This document shows positions 24,341-32,942 of a DNA stretch of 41,706 nt, one piece after another. The position numbers and the translations under genes are program-made. How positions within the stretch are numbered: the stretch's first letter is position 1; every line of letters begins with the position of its first letter. The notes under the pieces are model-generated. The model was not told the origin of the DNA. It saw only the letters and a list, made by a program, of their open reading frames with translations, and did not search any database. The stretch spans positions 1-41,706 of the forward strand of contig MWCO01000055.1 of assembly GCA_002070115.1 (NCBI GenBank). Direction: 5' to 3'. The DNA comes from Deltaproteobacteria bacterium ADurb.Bin207. GTDB taxonomy: Bacteria > Myxococcota_A > Polyangia > Polyangiales > Polyangiaceae.

Positions 24341-27076
24341 TCAGAAAAAGGATCGGGAAACCCTGATCGACCCCAGATCCACGAGGATCAATCCTTGAGC
24401 GGAACCATCCGCAATGGCTAGCTCGCCCGTGGGAGCCAGTGTCAACGACTGGGGCTGAACGAAACTCGTGGCAGCCGCAAGGTTGATGAACAGCGGATAA
24501 AATCCGTCTTTTTGCACGAATGTGAACGCCATCTTCCGTTCCGACGGCGCTGTTCCTCGCCACAGCACGAACTGCAACGCGGGATTTCGGAACACCCCAG
24601 GATCGTCGAGAGCCGGAACCGGTTCACTTCGCTCCCGCTCCAACACTCTCGCGTTGAGCAAGGAACGGTTGGGATCGCATGAGTCCACGCAACGACCCGT
24701 GAACGGGTCGGGTACGACACGATGCAGAAATCCAGCCGCTGTTCCCGTCACTACCCATTGGTTGCGAGGACGCACGGTATACGATACCAGCGTGGGGAAA
24801 CAGCATCGCACGAAGTCCCAAACGCCTTCCACCACAAGGCTACCTTGATAGGCTTCCGTGATAGGAAGATCGCGCGTCGACTTGGGGTCACGCACCGTGC
24901 CAAACGTTTCCCGACACTGGAGCCATGAGCAGTGATCTGCCACAGAATCCCAATAGGGATCGTCTTCCAACAGAAAGTCCTCGGTGATTTGCAGCACGTC
25001 TTGGTGGTCGCGCGCCCAGGTTTGCATGGTCGCGGGATCGGAAATTCCTTCGTTTTTTCCAATAGTTAGAGCGGCATCGAAGTCGTGGACCCCCCGATCG
25101 CAGAAAAACGCTCCCCCATCGAAAAACGTCGTTCGCCCATCTTCGGAAGCCGGACCAAGACGACCCACATGGCCTTCGAAACCAGGAATGGCACCTTCAA
25201 ACGCTACCGACCAATTCTGTTCGACATGCACCCGGGGCTCCCGAAGATCGAATACCACGGAGTTTTTTTCAGCGATGAGCGGGTCGGTTTGCGGCTCGTC
25301 AGCCACTCGTCCGCCTACCATCAAAGGAATCCCCGGCGCCGATGGCGCGAGCAATTTCGGATATCGAACCCCATCCGCCGTCTGATCCGTAGGCAAAATA
25401 CTCGTGCCGAGCGATAGCACGGGATACGACTGGAGACCGGGCACTCTTCCGTTGGCATCGTTGGATAGGTGAAGGAATGCACTACTGCGTGGCTGATGCG
25501 GTTGCACCATCAGGCATGACAACTCGCCCGACGCGCCCTCGAAGCTAGCCTGTTCGTCCCCATCGCAAGCCGTTTTGGGCCTACGACACGCCGCATCGAA
25601 ATCGTCGACGTCCACGATCATGATTTGCCCATTGGTCAAAGCGATCGTGGCAAATACGCCCCGCAGGTTGTACGGCCTGGCACCGCTGGAAAAGTCTGAT
25701 GATGTTCGATATCGAGCCCCCAACGAATCGTCGTGGGTGGGATCGCAGGCGAGACCGACAGCCGTGGCTCCAGCGCTTGGATCGGTAACGGGTCGATCAC
25801 GAAGTACGAATTCGACATCACGCACGGGAACCGAAAAAGAAAGGCGGTCCAGGGGCTGGAATGGGTTTCGCCACGGATACGGACGAAGCAATGGCGTTCG
25901 ATCGGTGGACTGCAGGCTCACGTCGAAAATCATCACGCTTCCGTCGAGCAAGTCGGTGGCATATAAGTATTTTTTTCCAGCCGATGTGGTGGGGCTTACG
26001 GCAAGGCTTCGCGTGACGACTTTGCGCTCTGGCCTCACGACCGACATGGGCAGAAGTGGTGAAGACTCCGAAAGCTCACACGGAGAAGAAGCGTCGAGCA
26101 CGTGGATGACCGGCGCGTCTTCGTCGGCAATGAAAAGCCTTGACGAAGAAGGATCGAAAGCGAGTCCTGATGGGCGAGGCAATGGATTCGATGCGGTGGG
26201 GATATCAGGACGCTGCGTCATGGCGCAAACGCTGCCATCTGCGCTTTCCCCAGGAGGGAAACCGCCTTCAGGAACGCGTTGCTGGGGTAATGCGGGGGGA
26301 AGGTCCACTTGCAAAGATACCCAGCGTTCGATGGGACACGCTCGAAAACTACCAGGTGGCTGATCGATGAGTTGTTGGGCGTCCATCACCACGACCGCTC
26401 CCAAATCAGGGAGGGTGGTTACGAGTTTCAGCGTGCCGGAGACACCATGCTCCAGGGCGAGATCGCCCTGAGGATGATCGGGGTCGTCATACGGCTCGGC
26501 GTTGCATTTCGATGGCGAGATAATGTCTGGCGTGGGTTGCGTAAGCACGATCATTTCGCCCGGAGCCGAGGGTAAGGCGCATGCCGCAAACGAGGTCAGA
26601 TGCGGATTGCCTTGGACCACGGTTCGGGTGGGCACGATCCAGATACCTTCGCGCCCGAATTCCGCGGAGCCGACGAAAGCTGCGGTTCCCCCTGGCGTGG
26701 CGGCGATATCGACAGGGACGGCACCGACAGGGATGAAGTTGAATCCGGGTTTCGATGGGTTCAGATCCACGACTGTTTCTTCATTGAGATCGATGACCGC
26801 AACCTCGCCGCGTGTCATCTGGGTGACGAAAGCGTGGAGCGTCCCCGGATCCTCACTTGAAGAATTCCTAATCTTTCCGCAATGTTGCATAGGTCGACCC
26901 GGGTGTTCCCGGTCGTTACGGGACAGGCAAAGAAACGCTACATTGCCGGATTGTTCGAGCGAGCGCACCGCGACAGACACCGGTTGCTCAGAGCAAGACA
27001 GGGCTAGCCCGCCAAGCATCGAGCCTAGCAAGACTCGTCGTCTGAACGATTGGCGAGAATCCACACGAGCGATCAC
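24341..27076 (-). CDS. Large lipoprotein with beta-propeller-like (YVTN) repeats
   Basis: A 911-residue exported protein. The N terminus (RRRVLLGSMLGGLALSC) is a lipoprotein-type signal after a few Arg. Repeated blade-like segments follow, such as GEVAVIDLNEETVVDL, RLFIADEDAPVIHVLDAS and TNGQIMIVDVDDFDAA, each with a V-x-D turn as in YVTN/NHL propellers. The final segment (QSLTLAPTGELAIADGSAQGLILVDL) is another blade. Several isolated Cys may pair. It starts at GTG 27074-27076, overlapping the TGA of the upstream gene as GTGA, with GAGGG upstream, so translation is coupled. No enzyme motif is seen. A surface or periplasmic binding role is an inference. mutS follows after 13 bp. Confidence 0.88.
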   Translation of the reverse strand: MIARVDSRQSFRRRVLLGSMLGGLALSCSEQPVSVAVRSLEQSGNVAFLCLSRNDREHPGRPMQHCGKIRNSSSEDPGTLHAFVTQMTRGEVAVIDLNEETVVDLNPSKPGFNFIPVGAVPVDIAATPGGTAAFVGSAEFGREGIWIVPTRTVVQGNPHLTSFAACALPSAPGEMIVLTQPTPDIISPSKCNAEPYDDPDHPQGDLALEHGVSGTLKLVTTLPDLGAVVVMDAQQLIDQPPGSFRACPIERWVSLQVDLPPALPQQRVPEGGFPPGESADGSVCAMTQRPDIPTASNPLPRPSGLAFDPSSSRLFIADEDAPVIHVLDASSPCELSESSPLLPMSVVRPERKVVTRSLAVSPTTSAGKKYLYATDLLDGSVMIFDVSLQSTDRTPLLRPYPWRNPFQPLDRLSFSVPVRDVEFVLRDRPVTDPSAGATAVGLACDPTHDDSLGARYRTSSDFSSGARPYNLRGVFATIALTNGQIMIVDVDDFDAACRRPKTACDGDEQASFEGASGELSCLMVQPHQPRSSAFLHLSNDANGRVPGLQSYPVLSLGTSILPTDQTADGVRYPKLLAPSAPGIPLMVGGRVADEPQTDPLIAEKNSVVFDLREPRVHVEQNWSVAFEGAIPGFEGHVGRLGPASEDGRTTFFDGGAFFCDRGVHDFDAALTIGKNEGISDPATMQTWARDHQDVLQITEDFLLEDDPYWDSVADHCSWLQCRETFGTVRDPKSTRDLPITEAYQGSLVVEGVWDFVRCCFPTLVSYTVRPRNQWVVTGTAAGFLHRVVPDPFTGRCVDSCDPNRSLLNARVLERERSEPVPALDDPGVFRNPALQFVLWRGTAPSERKMAFTFVQKDGFYPLFINLAAATSFVQPQSLTLAPTGELAIADGSAQGLILVDLGSIRVSRSFF

Positions 27077-28557
27077 TTCGATTCCCTCGGGGGTAACGGA
27101 ATACCCAGCGTCGCAATGATACTGGGATATGTGGTGGCATGACGCTGGTCCAGATCCACCACACCGATGTACGAGTCCGTGAAGTGCGCCACGTACAACA
27201 AGGGTTCATGCGGGTCGAGGACCATGGCGTGTGGACCACGACCAGTCCGAATCTGACCATCGATACGTCGTGTCACCGGATCATAAATAAAGATGAATCG
27301 CGCATCGAAACAGGAAACGAAAACACGACGTTCCGATTGTCCCGCGGTGTTGACCACCGAGCCGAGCAACACCCGCGAAGCTCCGTAGGTCAAAGGAATC
27401 GTGTCGAAAACCGTCACCAAATCATCGCTGGCCGTAGGGCTTACGTTGGACCGGGTTTCGCCTACGAGCAGGGAAGGGGGCGTTCGATTGGCTACATATA
27501 CTTGTACGGGCACGCTTGCACAGGCTTGAAGGCAGGCGAGGTCATCCTGACATTCGGCTTCACACGCGCGTCGATCGGTGGGGTCGATGGCGATACCCCG
27601 GGAATCGTAACCGCTTGCATTGACACGAATGGGAGCAACACCCGCGCGTACGAGGAAAGGACGCGCCGGTGCCGCCGCCCGATCATCGAAATATCGAATC
27701 AAATCGATTTCGGGGGATGCGCGGAAAGTAGCCAAAAAACCAGGCTGGTAATCGCTTTGGGATACCGTGACATACCGGGGGACGGGCAAGGCCGCCACGC
27801 CGACTCCACCTATGGGGAACCCTCCTGATACGAACTCTAACGTGGGAATGCCGTCCCATGCATTGCTCACGAGACTGACAGAACCCGTCGTTTGATGCGT
27901 GACCACGACGACATCACGGGATTCCGAAACGGCTATGCCGTAAGGCTCGGGCGGAAGAACCGTTCTTCGCAAATTCGTGTTTGGATTCTCTCCCGCTCGA
28001 TGCCGTGCATCGCAACGCTCTCCCCCGCAATGCAGCACGCGATGGAAAGGCGGCTCGAGATCCGTGTCATCCTCCACATCGATCCACGTGATTGATGGGT
28101 CACCTCGAACCGGAAGAAATAAGCGCGAAGCGGGGGCGTCGGGACGCTTGACCGCAATCATGTCGGTGGCGAACGCGCCGATACGAACGGAGGCCGCGAC
28201 GAGTGACCCTTGACCATCAGGAGGATGATGAAGCGATATCGGTCCGCATGGCCCCGGATACAGAAGCTTCATCGTGTTTTGCCCGAGCGAGCCACACGGT
28301 GCATTCGCTTCCCATACACGCGGGACGTTGCTGCGCACTCGATCTAGGTCCAACGCGATCACCGTGCCGCTGTTGTACTGCAAATCGAAATCCGAATTCG
28401 CAACATATAGCGTATGGCCTCCCGGTGATACCGCGAGCCCAACCGGAAAGTACATGGCGTCGGAAGCGGGAAAAGGACCTTCCCCTGGGGAGACGCACGA
28501 ACACGACGTCACAACAGCGAGCGAAAGAAGCGAATAAGCGAGTCGACGTCGAACCAT
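27073..28557 (-). CDS. Lipoprotein with YVTN-type beta-propeller repeats
   Basis: A 494-residue protein whose N terminus, MVRRRLAYSLLSLAVVTSCSC, is a lipoprotein signal. Blades include PVGLAVSPGGHTLYVANSDFD, PYGIAVSESRDVVVVTHQTTGSVSLV, IFIYDPVTRRIDGQIRTGRGP and HEPLLYVAHFTDSYIGVVDLD. The xxLYVA plus V-x-D pattern is typical of YVTN propellers, which form protein- or ligand-binding discs. ATG 28557 has AGGGTG about 8 nt upstream; an upstream in-frame start at 28632 would spoil the signal. It overlaps the next lipoprotein gene by 4 bp and resembles it in repeat style. The two may form a complex or result from duplication. The function is unknown. Confidence 0.9.
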   Translation of the reverse strand: MVRRRLAYSLLSLAVVTSCSCVSPGEGPFPASDAMYFPVGLAVSPGGHTLYVANSDFDLQYNSGTVIALDLDRVRSNVPRVWEANAPCGSLGQNTMKLLYPGPCGPISLHHPPDGQGSLVAASVRIGAFATDMIAVKRPDAPASRLFLPVRGDPSITWIDVEDDTDLEPPFHRVLHCGGERCDARHRAGENPNTNLRRTVLPPEPYGIAVSESRDVVVVTHQTTGSVSLVSNAWDGIPTLEFVSGGFPIGGVGVAALPVPRYVTVSQSDYQPGFLATFRASPEIDLIRYFDDRAAAPARPFLVRAGVAPIRVNASGYDSRGIAIDPTDRRACEAECQDDLACLQACASVPVQVYVANRTPPSLLVGETRSNVSPTASDDLVTVFDTIPLTYGASRVLLGSVVNTAGQSERRVFVSCFDARFIFIYDPVTRRIDGQIRTGRGPHAMVLDPHEPLLYVAHFTDSYIGVVDLDQRHATTYPSIIATLGIPLPPRESK

Positions 28558-28756
28558 TGCGCGGCACCCTAGTGAGACGCGGGAGCCGTGTCCAGACGCC
28601 ATTTTCCGAGGCAAGGTCGAAGCTGGGTTCAAAGCTTCCTGACCGGGGAAACGGACGATAGAATCACAACGTCGTCTCGGGATTGACGGCGTAGGCTTTC
28701 GCGGGGCATCTTGCCATGATGACTCATCCCTCGAGGACCTTATCTGCTTTGATTGC

Positions 28757-28969
28757 TCAACCGAGGTCGATGATCAACACGCCACGCTCTTTGTCTTCCT
28801 CATCGTCCGCATCTTCCGACCGACCAGGAGCAGACGGCGTGGGCACTTCGAGCACAGGCTGCTGCTCGCCGCGTCGTTCCTGTTCTCGCTCGCGACGTCG
28901 AATCTGGTCAATGATGAACGCTGGAAGCACGGTGGTCTCTCCGGCCTTCTCGTATGGTTCACAAGCCAC
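28757..28969 (-). CDS. Small conserved-looking acidic protein ending IDLG
   Basis: A 70-residue protein. The first half reads TVLPAFIIDQIRRREREQ, an amphipathic helix with strong charge. A Pro-containing linker and an acidic DADDEEDKE stretch lead to the hydrophobic end GVLIIDLG. I recall similar short proteins with a closing IDL motif in other myxobacterial genomes; no function is known to me. The GTG start at 28967-28969 is the only start after an in-frame TAG, and its ribosome-binding site is weak. It is divergent from the DUF4350 gene with 51 bp between starts, and about 200 bp without a gene separate it from the downstream lipoprotein operon. Confidence 0.7.
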   Translation of the reverse strand: MACEPYEKAGETTVLPAFIIDQIRRREREQERRGEQQPVLEVPTPSAPGRSEDADDEEDKERGVLIIDLG

Positions 28970-29020
28970 TGGGGGCTCTAAAAAGTCACTCTAGCAATCG
29001 CCAATCTACGGTCAAGCTCA

Positions 29021-30388
29021 GTGCAAACCTACAACCATCGACATGATTTTCCTGCTTGTTGCAAACGATGGCAGCCTTGGCTGACGAGCACCGTTTTGGC
29101 TATGGTAGCACTGCTCCTCGCCCCGGCCGCAAGGGCGGTCCCTTACGATTTCGATGGTGATTCGTGGGAAGGTTGCTCCGTTTTTCTCGATGTGCTCCGA
29201 GACAAAGTCGGCCGGAATAACGTCGTCGCGACCTCGGAACTGCGTTGGGAGAACTTGAATCCCAGAGACGCGTTGGTGGTGATTTATCCACTTCGTGAAC
29301 TCAATGCCGATGAGTTGTCTTCTTTTCTCCGAGCTGGGGGACGCGTGGCCATCCTCGACGACTTCGGCGCCTCCGAAGCCAACTTGAAGCGGTTTCAAAT
29401 CGAAAGGATTCCAGCCCCTTCCAGGCCTGCCCGCACCTTGAGAAACAATCCCGCCTTAGCTATCGCCGAACCCGTCGCCGACATGGTCGCGGGTGTGCCC
29501 GCCGGTGTGCATCCAGCCGTGGCTGACGTTGTATCGATCGTCACCAACCATCCAACGGCTTTGACCCATCCGAACCTCACCCCAACCTTGCGCATTGCTG
29601 CTATGGATGAGCCGGATGGTATCGTTGCCGTGGCCGGGCAAGTCGGGCGAGGAAGGCTTTTTGTTGTCGGTGATAGCTCGGTCGTGATCAACCAGATGAT
29701 GCGATATCCCGGAAACCGTGCTTTTGTTCAAGGATTGGGAGCTTACCTATCGTCCGACGATACCTGGGGGGAAAGGAAAGGCACGATTTATGTCGTGGCA
29801 CGGAGTTTTCAGGAGACGGGAACGTTTGAGAATCGTTCGAGCGTGGGCAAGTCTCTGGGGGCAGCAGGACGGGCTTTTCGGCGCTGGCTGGCCGAAACCC
29901 GCGCCGCTGGGTTGCCCTCTTCCGTGATTTGGGCTCTTGGCATGATTGCGAGCGTGATATCGCTGCTGTGGGTGGGGAAAATGGCTGCAAGGACGTACCC
30001 GCGCCGCAGTCCTCGGTTTGCGTGGCCCACACCCCTCGTGGCCCAAGGCGGTGTGGCCGGACGAGCCGCCGTCCTTACGGCCCCCTCCACACACAAAGCC
30101 CTTGCATTGCTCGAAATCAAAAGTGCAATGGAAGAATCCGTGGCCGCCCGCTTCGACTTGCCTCTGCCCCTGTCTACACCCGACCTCTTCGAAACGGTCG
30201 AGCGATCAGGTGCTCTGGAACTCTCAGAATTGAAACAATTCAAGCATTTGCTGTTGACCCTGAGCACGGTGGAGACGAGCGTCGCTGCCGGTACTCCCCT
30301 GCGAGTTCGAGAACGCGACGTTCAGGCCGCGATTCAAAAACTGCATCATCTTCTTGCGCGTATCGACGAGAAAGGCTCGAGCCGCTGA
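29021..30388 (+). CDS. DUF4350-domain membrane protein
   Basis: A 455-residue protein. A signal segment (TSTVLAMVALLLAPAARA) precedes the mature start VPYDFDGDSWEG. A DUF4350-type domain follows (about 45-250) with LVVIYPLRELNADELSSFL, GGRVAILDDFGAS and GRLFVVGDSSVVINQMM, which resembles a glutamine-amidotransferase-like Rossmann fold without an obvious catalytic triad. A membrane helix lies near 305-322, and the C-terminal third is helical and cytoplasmic. DUF4350 proteins usually sit beside MoxR and DUF58 genes, as here. The start is GTG 29021 with no clear ribosome-binding site. The MoxR ATG comes 1 bp after its stop. I infer an envelope-associated partner of the MoxR system. Confidence 0.88.
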   Translation: MQTYNHRHDFPACCKRWQPWLTSTVLAMVALLLAPAARAVPYDFDGDSWEGCSVFLDVLRDKVGRNNVVATSELRWENLNPRDALVVIYPLRELNADELSSFLRAGGRVAILDDFGASEANLKRFQIERIPAPSRPARTLRNNPALAIAEPVADMVAGVPAGVHPAVADVVSIVTNHPTALTHPNLTPTLRIAAMDEPDGIVAVAGQVGRGRLFVVGDSSVVINQMMRYPGNRAFVQGLGAYLSSDDTWGERKGTIYVVARSFQETGTFENRSSVGKSLGAAGRAFRRWLAETRAAGLPSSVIWALGMIASVISLLWVGKMAARTYPRRSPRFAWPTPLVAQGGVAGRAAVLTAPSTHKALALLEIKSAMEESVAARFDLPLPLSTPDLFETVERSGALELSELKQFKHLLLTLSTVETSVAAGTPLRVRERDVQAAIQKLHHLLARIDEKGSSR

Positions 30389-30389
30389 A

Positions 30390-31376
30390 ATGACGGAATC
30401 TCCCGATGGTCGCACGGCGGATATGAACGAAATCGCCGCAGCAAAAGAACGACTGGAAGACATGCGTCGCCAAGTGCTGCGTGTATTCATTGGCTCATCG
30501 CGCGTGACGGACCTGTTGCTCACCGCACTGCTCGCCAAAGGCCACGTGCTGCTCGAAGGTGTCCCCGGTGTCGCCAAAACGACACTCGCCAAAGCCTTCT
30601 CTGCCGCCCTCGGATGCACCATGCGTCGTATCCAATTTACGCCGGACCTCTTGCCCGCCGATATCACCGGAACCTACGTCCTTTCCCCCAAAGAAGGCAC
30701 ATTCTCTCTGCGCCCAGGACCCGTGTTCGCCAATCTCGTGCTCGCCGACGAAATCAACCGAGCGCCCGCGAAAACCCAATCCGCCCTGCTGGAAGCCATG
30801 CAAGAACAGCAGGTCACCATCGAAGGGGACCGCTTCGAATTGCCAAAACCTTTCGTCGTCGTGGCCACCCAAAACCCCATCGATCTCGAAGGAACATACC
30901 CCCTGCCAGAAGCGCAAATCGACCGATTCATGCTCCGCGTCGCCGTCGGCTATCCAACCCATAAAGACGAGGTCCTGATGCTGCAAACCCACAACGCAGC
31001 ATCTCCTCGTGCCCATGCGGTCCTGTCCGCGGACGATGTGTTGGCGCTTCAAAATATTGCTGCTCGCGTGCATGTCGAAGAGGACCTCTTCGATTATGTC
31101 GTCAATCTCTCAGGCTTCACACGAATGCACGCTCGAGTGGCCTTGGGCGCCTCCCCACGCGCTTCCCTCGCCTTGGTGCAAGCCGCCAAAGGAGCGGCGG
31201 TTATCAACGGACGCAATTACGTCACTCCCGACGATATTCGCTCGCTCGCCGGACCGGTGCTTGCCCATCGTCTCATCTTGGTGCCCGAAGTAGAAGGAGA
31301 TGACTCCGTTCGTGAACAGGTGGTGGAAGAAGCCTTATCCAAAGTGAGCTATCGTCGTGCCGTCCGGGCTGTGTGA
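30390..31376 (+). CDS. MoxR-family AAA+ ATPase of the DUF4350-DUF58 operon
   Basis: A 328-residue MoxR ATPase. Walker A is GVPGVAKT at 57-64 and Walker B NLVLADEINR at about 115-124. The sensor segment ATQNPIDLEGTYPLPEAQIDRF and a lid domain with GASPRASLALVQAAKG follow, all standard for the family. It is cytoplasmic and expected to remodel or activate the DUF58/DUF4350 partners encoded on either side. ATG 30390 follows the DUF4350 stop by 1 bp, pointing to translational coupling; ATG 30423 is a possible shorter start. The DUF58 gene begins 6 bp after the stop. It differs clearly from the solitary MoxR near 0.4 kb but shares its core motifs. Confidence 0.95.
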   Translation: MTESPDGRTADMNEIAAAKERLEDMRRQVLRVFIGSSRVTDLLLTALLAKGHVLLEGVPGVAKTTLAKAFSAALGCTMRRIQFTPDLLPADITGTYVLSPKEGTFSLRPGPVFANLVLADEINRAPAKTQSALLEAMQEQQVTIEGDRFELPKPFVVVATQNPIDLEGTYPLPEAQIDRFMLRVAVGYPTHKDEVLMLQTHNAASPRAHAVLSADDVLALQNIAARVHVEEDLFDYVVNLSGFTRMHARVALGASPRASLALVQAAKGAAVINGRNYVTPDDIRSLAGPVLAHRLILVPEVEGDDSVREQVVEEALSKVSYRRAVRAV

Positions 31377-31382
31377 GGAAAC

Positions 31383-32942
31383 GTGCATATTTATCCCACT
31401 CGACCCGCTGTCCATGTAGCCTTCGCAGGCGCGGTCGTGCTGCTCGCTGGCGTCATTGGCCAGCGCCCGCCCATCATCGCTTGGGGAGCAGCGATCCTCA
31501 TCGCCCTGGTATTTGCCCGCGCCGCCGCACTTGTTAGCGTCTCGCGGATTCGTAACGCCGGATTCGAAATGGTCTGGTCGGAAGAAAAAAAGGTGGTTGC
31601 CACCGTTCGAGGGGCCGAAGTCGAGTTGGCCGCGGAAGTGCGTAACCGCGATAATCTTGCTGCACGCTACGTGCATCTGCGGCCAGTGGCTTCGAGCCAT
31701 TTGCTCGTATCGCTCGAACCAACCATGGGTGAAGTGCCTGCCGGCGGACGATTGCATGTGACCGTGCGGGTTCAGACGCCTCGGGTCGGACGACATGCCA
31801 TTCATGGTTTGTCGCTCGAGGTACAAGGTGCGCCAGGGCTTTTCGAAGTGCCCTTGACGTTTGCAAACCCCTACGGAATCGAAGTCCTGCCCCGTCCGTT
31901 TTCCCCTCTTTTGCTGTCCGCGCGCGGAGGGCGTAGCCGACGAGAAGCGGAATTGGGTCGTCCTGGACCTATGCGCGGCGATGGCGTTGACCTTCGAGAA
32001 CTTCGAGAGCTGCTTCCGGGAGATTCTTTCAAGCGCATTGCTTGGCGTGCTTCCGCACGACGGGGCAAGCTGATCGTGCGGGAATTCGAGCATGATGAAC
32101 GAGATGTGGTGTGGCTCGTGCTCGATGCTTCGGTCGAGCATTGGGCGGGTGTCGTGGGAAAAGCTCCCTTGGATTATGGAATCGATGAGGTAGCGGCCGC
32201 GGCGCGAAAACACCTTGGCCGGGGAGATAGCGTGGGATTGGCCGTGTTCGGAGGCCGGTTACGAGGCCTTCTCGAGCCGGACCGAGGCCCCCGGCACGCG
32301 CATCATATCGCTCTCGCCTTGACCCTTTCTACCGCAACGTACGATGCGGATCGCAGTGAACTCGAGGAGCGAGAAGTGGCCGCCCGGGTTCTCGAACACA
32401 TTCGTCCGCTGGAGCCGAAGTTCGGTCGTATCAAAAAATATGATCTCGATCGCCTCGCATTTCACGCGGAAGCGGCCATGTCTCGCGCTCCTTTTCGCGC
32501 GACCACACCGGAGGCTCCCACCCAGCGGGAGCAATCATTGCGCAAGTATCTGGCCGCGTTCGGAATCGAGAGCCCCGCCAGAAGCGATTCAGAAAAAATC
32601 CGAACCGAAGAGGCGATGAATCGCTTTTTCGGCCGCTTGGCAAAGCGCAAACCCAGGCCCAGCCTGGTGCATGTCTGGGCCCCGGGTCCCGATTACGCCA
32701 AGCCCGAATTCGTCCAAGCCCTGTCTCAACTTCGACGCGTCGGAGCCACCATCCGGTGGACCACGCCAAGGGTCGAATTGCCGGCCGATCCCCGCGACTC
32801 CGTGATGGCCCAAGCCGTTACGCAAGCGGTCCTGCTTCGTTCCCACACCGCCCGAAAACGCGCCGAGCGCGTGCTGGCTCGCATGGGCGTGCGCATGCAA
32901 AGGATTCGTCGGTACCTACCTGCTGAAAGCGAAAGCCCGTGA
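31383..32942 (+). CDS. DUF58-domain membrane protein
   Basis: A 519-residue protein with two membrane helices near the N terminus (residues about 8-26 and 30-50). A beta-rich region follows, then the DUF58 signature GDGVDLRELRELLPGDSFKR and IAWRASARRGKLIVREFE at about 200-238. Behind it lies a VWA-like segment, DVVWLVLDASVEHW, whose Asp-x-Ser resembles part of a MIDAS metal site. The GTG 31383 start has GAGGA 4 nt upstream. DUF58 proteins are paired with MoxR ATPases, and the near-zero spacing here supports a complex. The stop overlaps the rsmA start as GTGA. The exact cellular role is unknown; an envelope or stress function is the usual guess. Confidence 0.93.
   Translation: MHIYPTRPAVHVAFAGAVVLLAGVIGQRPPIIAWGAAILIALVFARAAALVSVSRIRNAGFEMVWSEEKKVVATVRGAEVELAAEVRNRDNLAARYVHLRPVASSHLLVSLEPTMGEVPAGGRLHVTVRVQTPRVGRHAIHGLSLEVQGAPGLFEVPLTFANPYGIEVLPRPFSPLLLSARGGRSRREAELGRPGPMRGDGVDLRELRELLPGDSFKRIAWRASARRGKLIVREFEHDERDVVWLVLDASVEHWAGVVGKAPLDYGIDEVAAAARKHLGRGDSVGLAVFGGRLRGLLEPDRGPRHAHHIALALTLSTATYDADRSELEEREVAARVLEHIRPLEPKFGRIKKYDLDRLAFHAEAAMSRAPFRATTPEAPTQREQSLRKYLAAFGIESPARSDSEKIRTEEAMNRFFGRLAKRKPRPSLVHVWAPGPDYAKPEFVQALSQLRRVGATIRWTTPRVELPADPRDSVMAQAVTQAVLLRSHTARKRAERVLARMGVRMQRIRRYLPAESESP

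Noticed and set aside
26502..27119. Plus-strand frame antisense to the large propeller lipoprotein
   Set aside because: It is the shadow of a repeat-containing gene with a clear signal peptide and coupled start.
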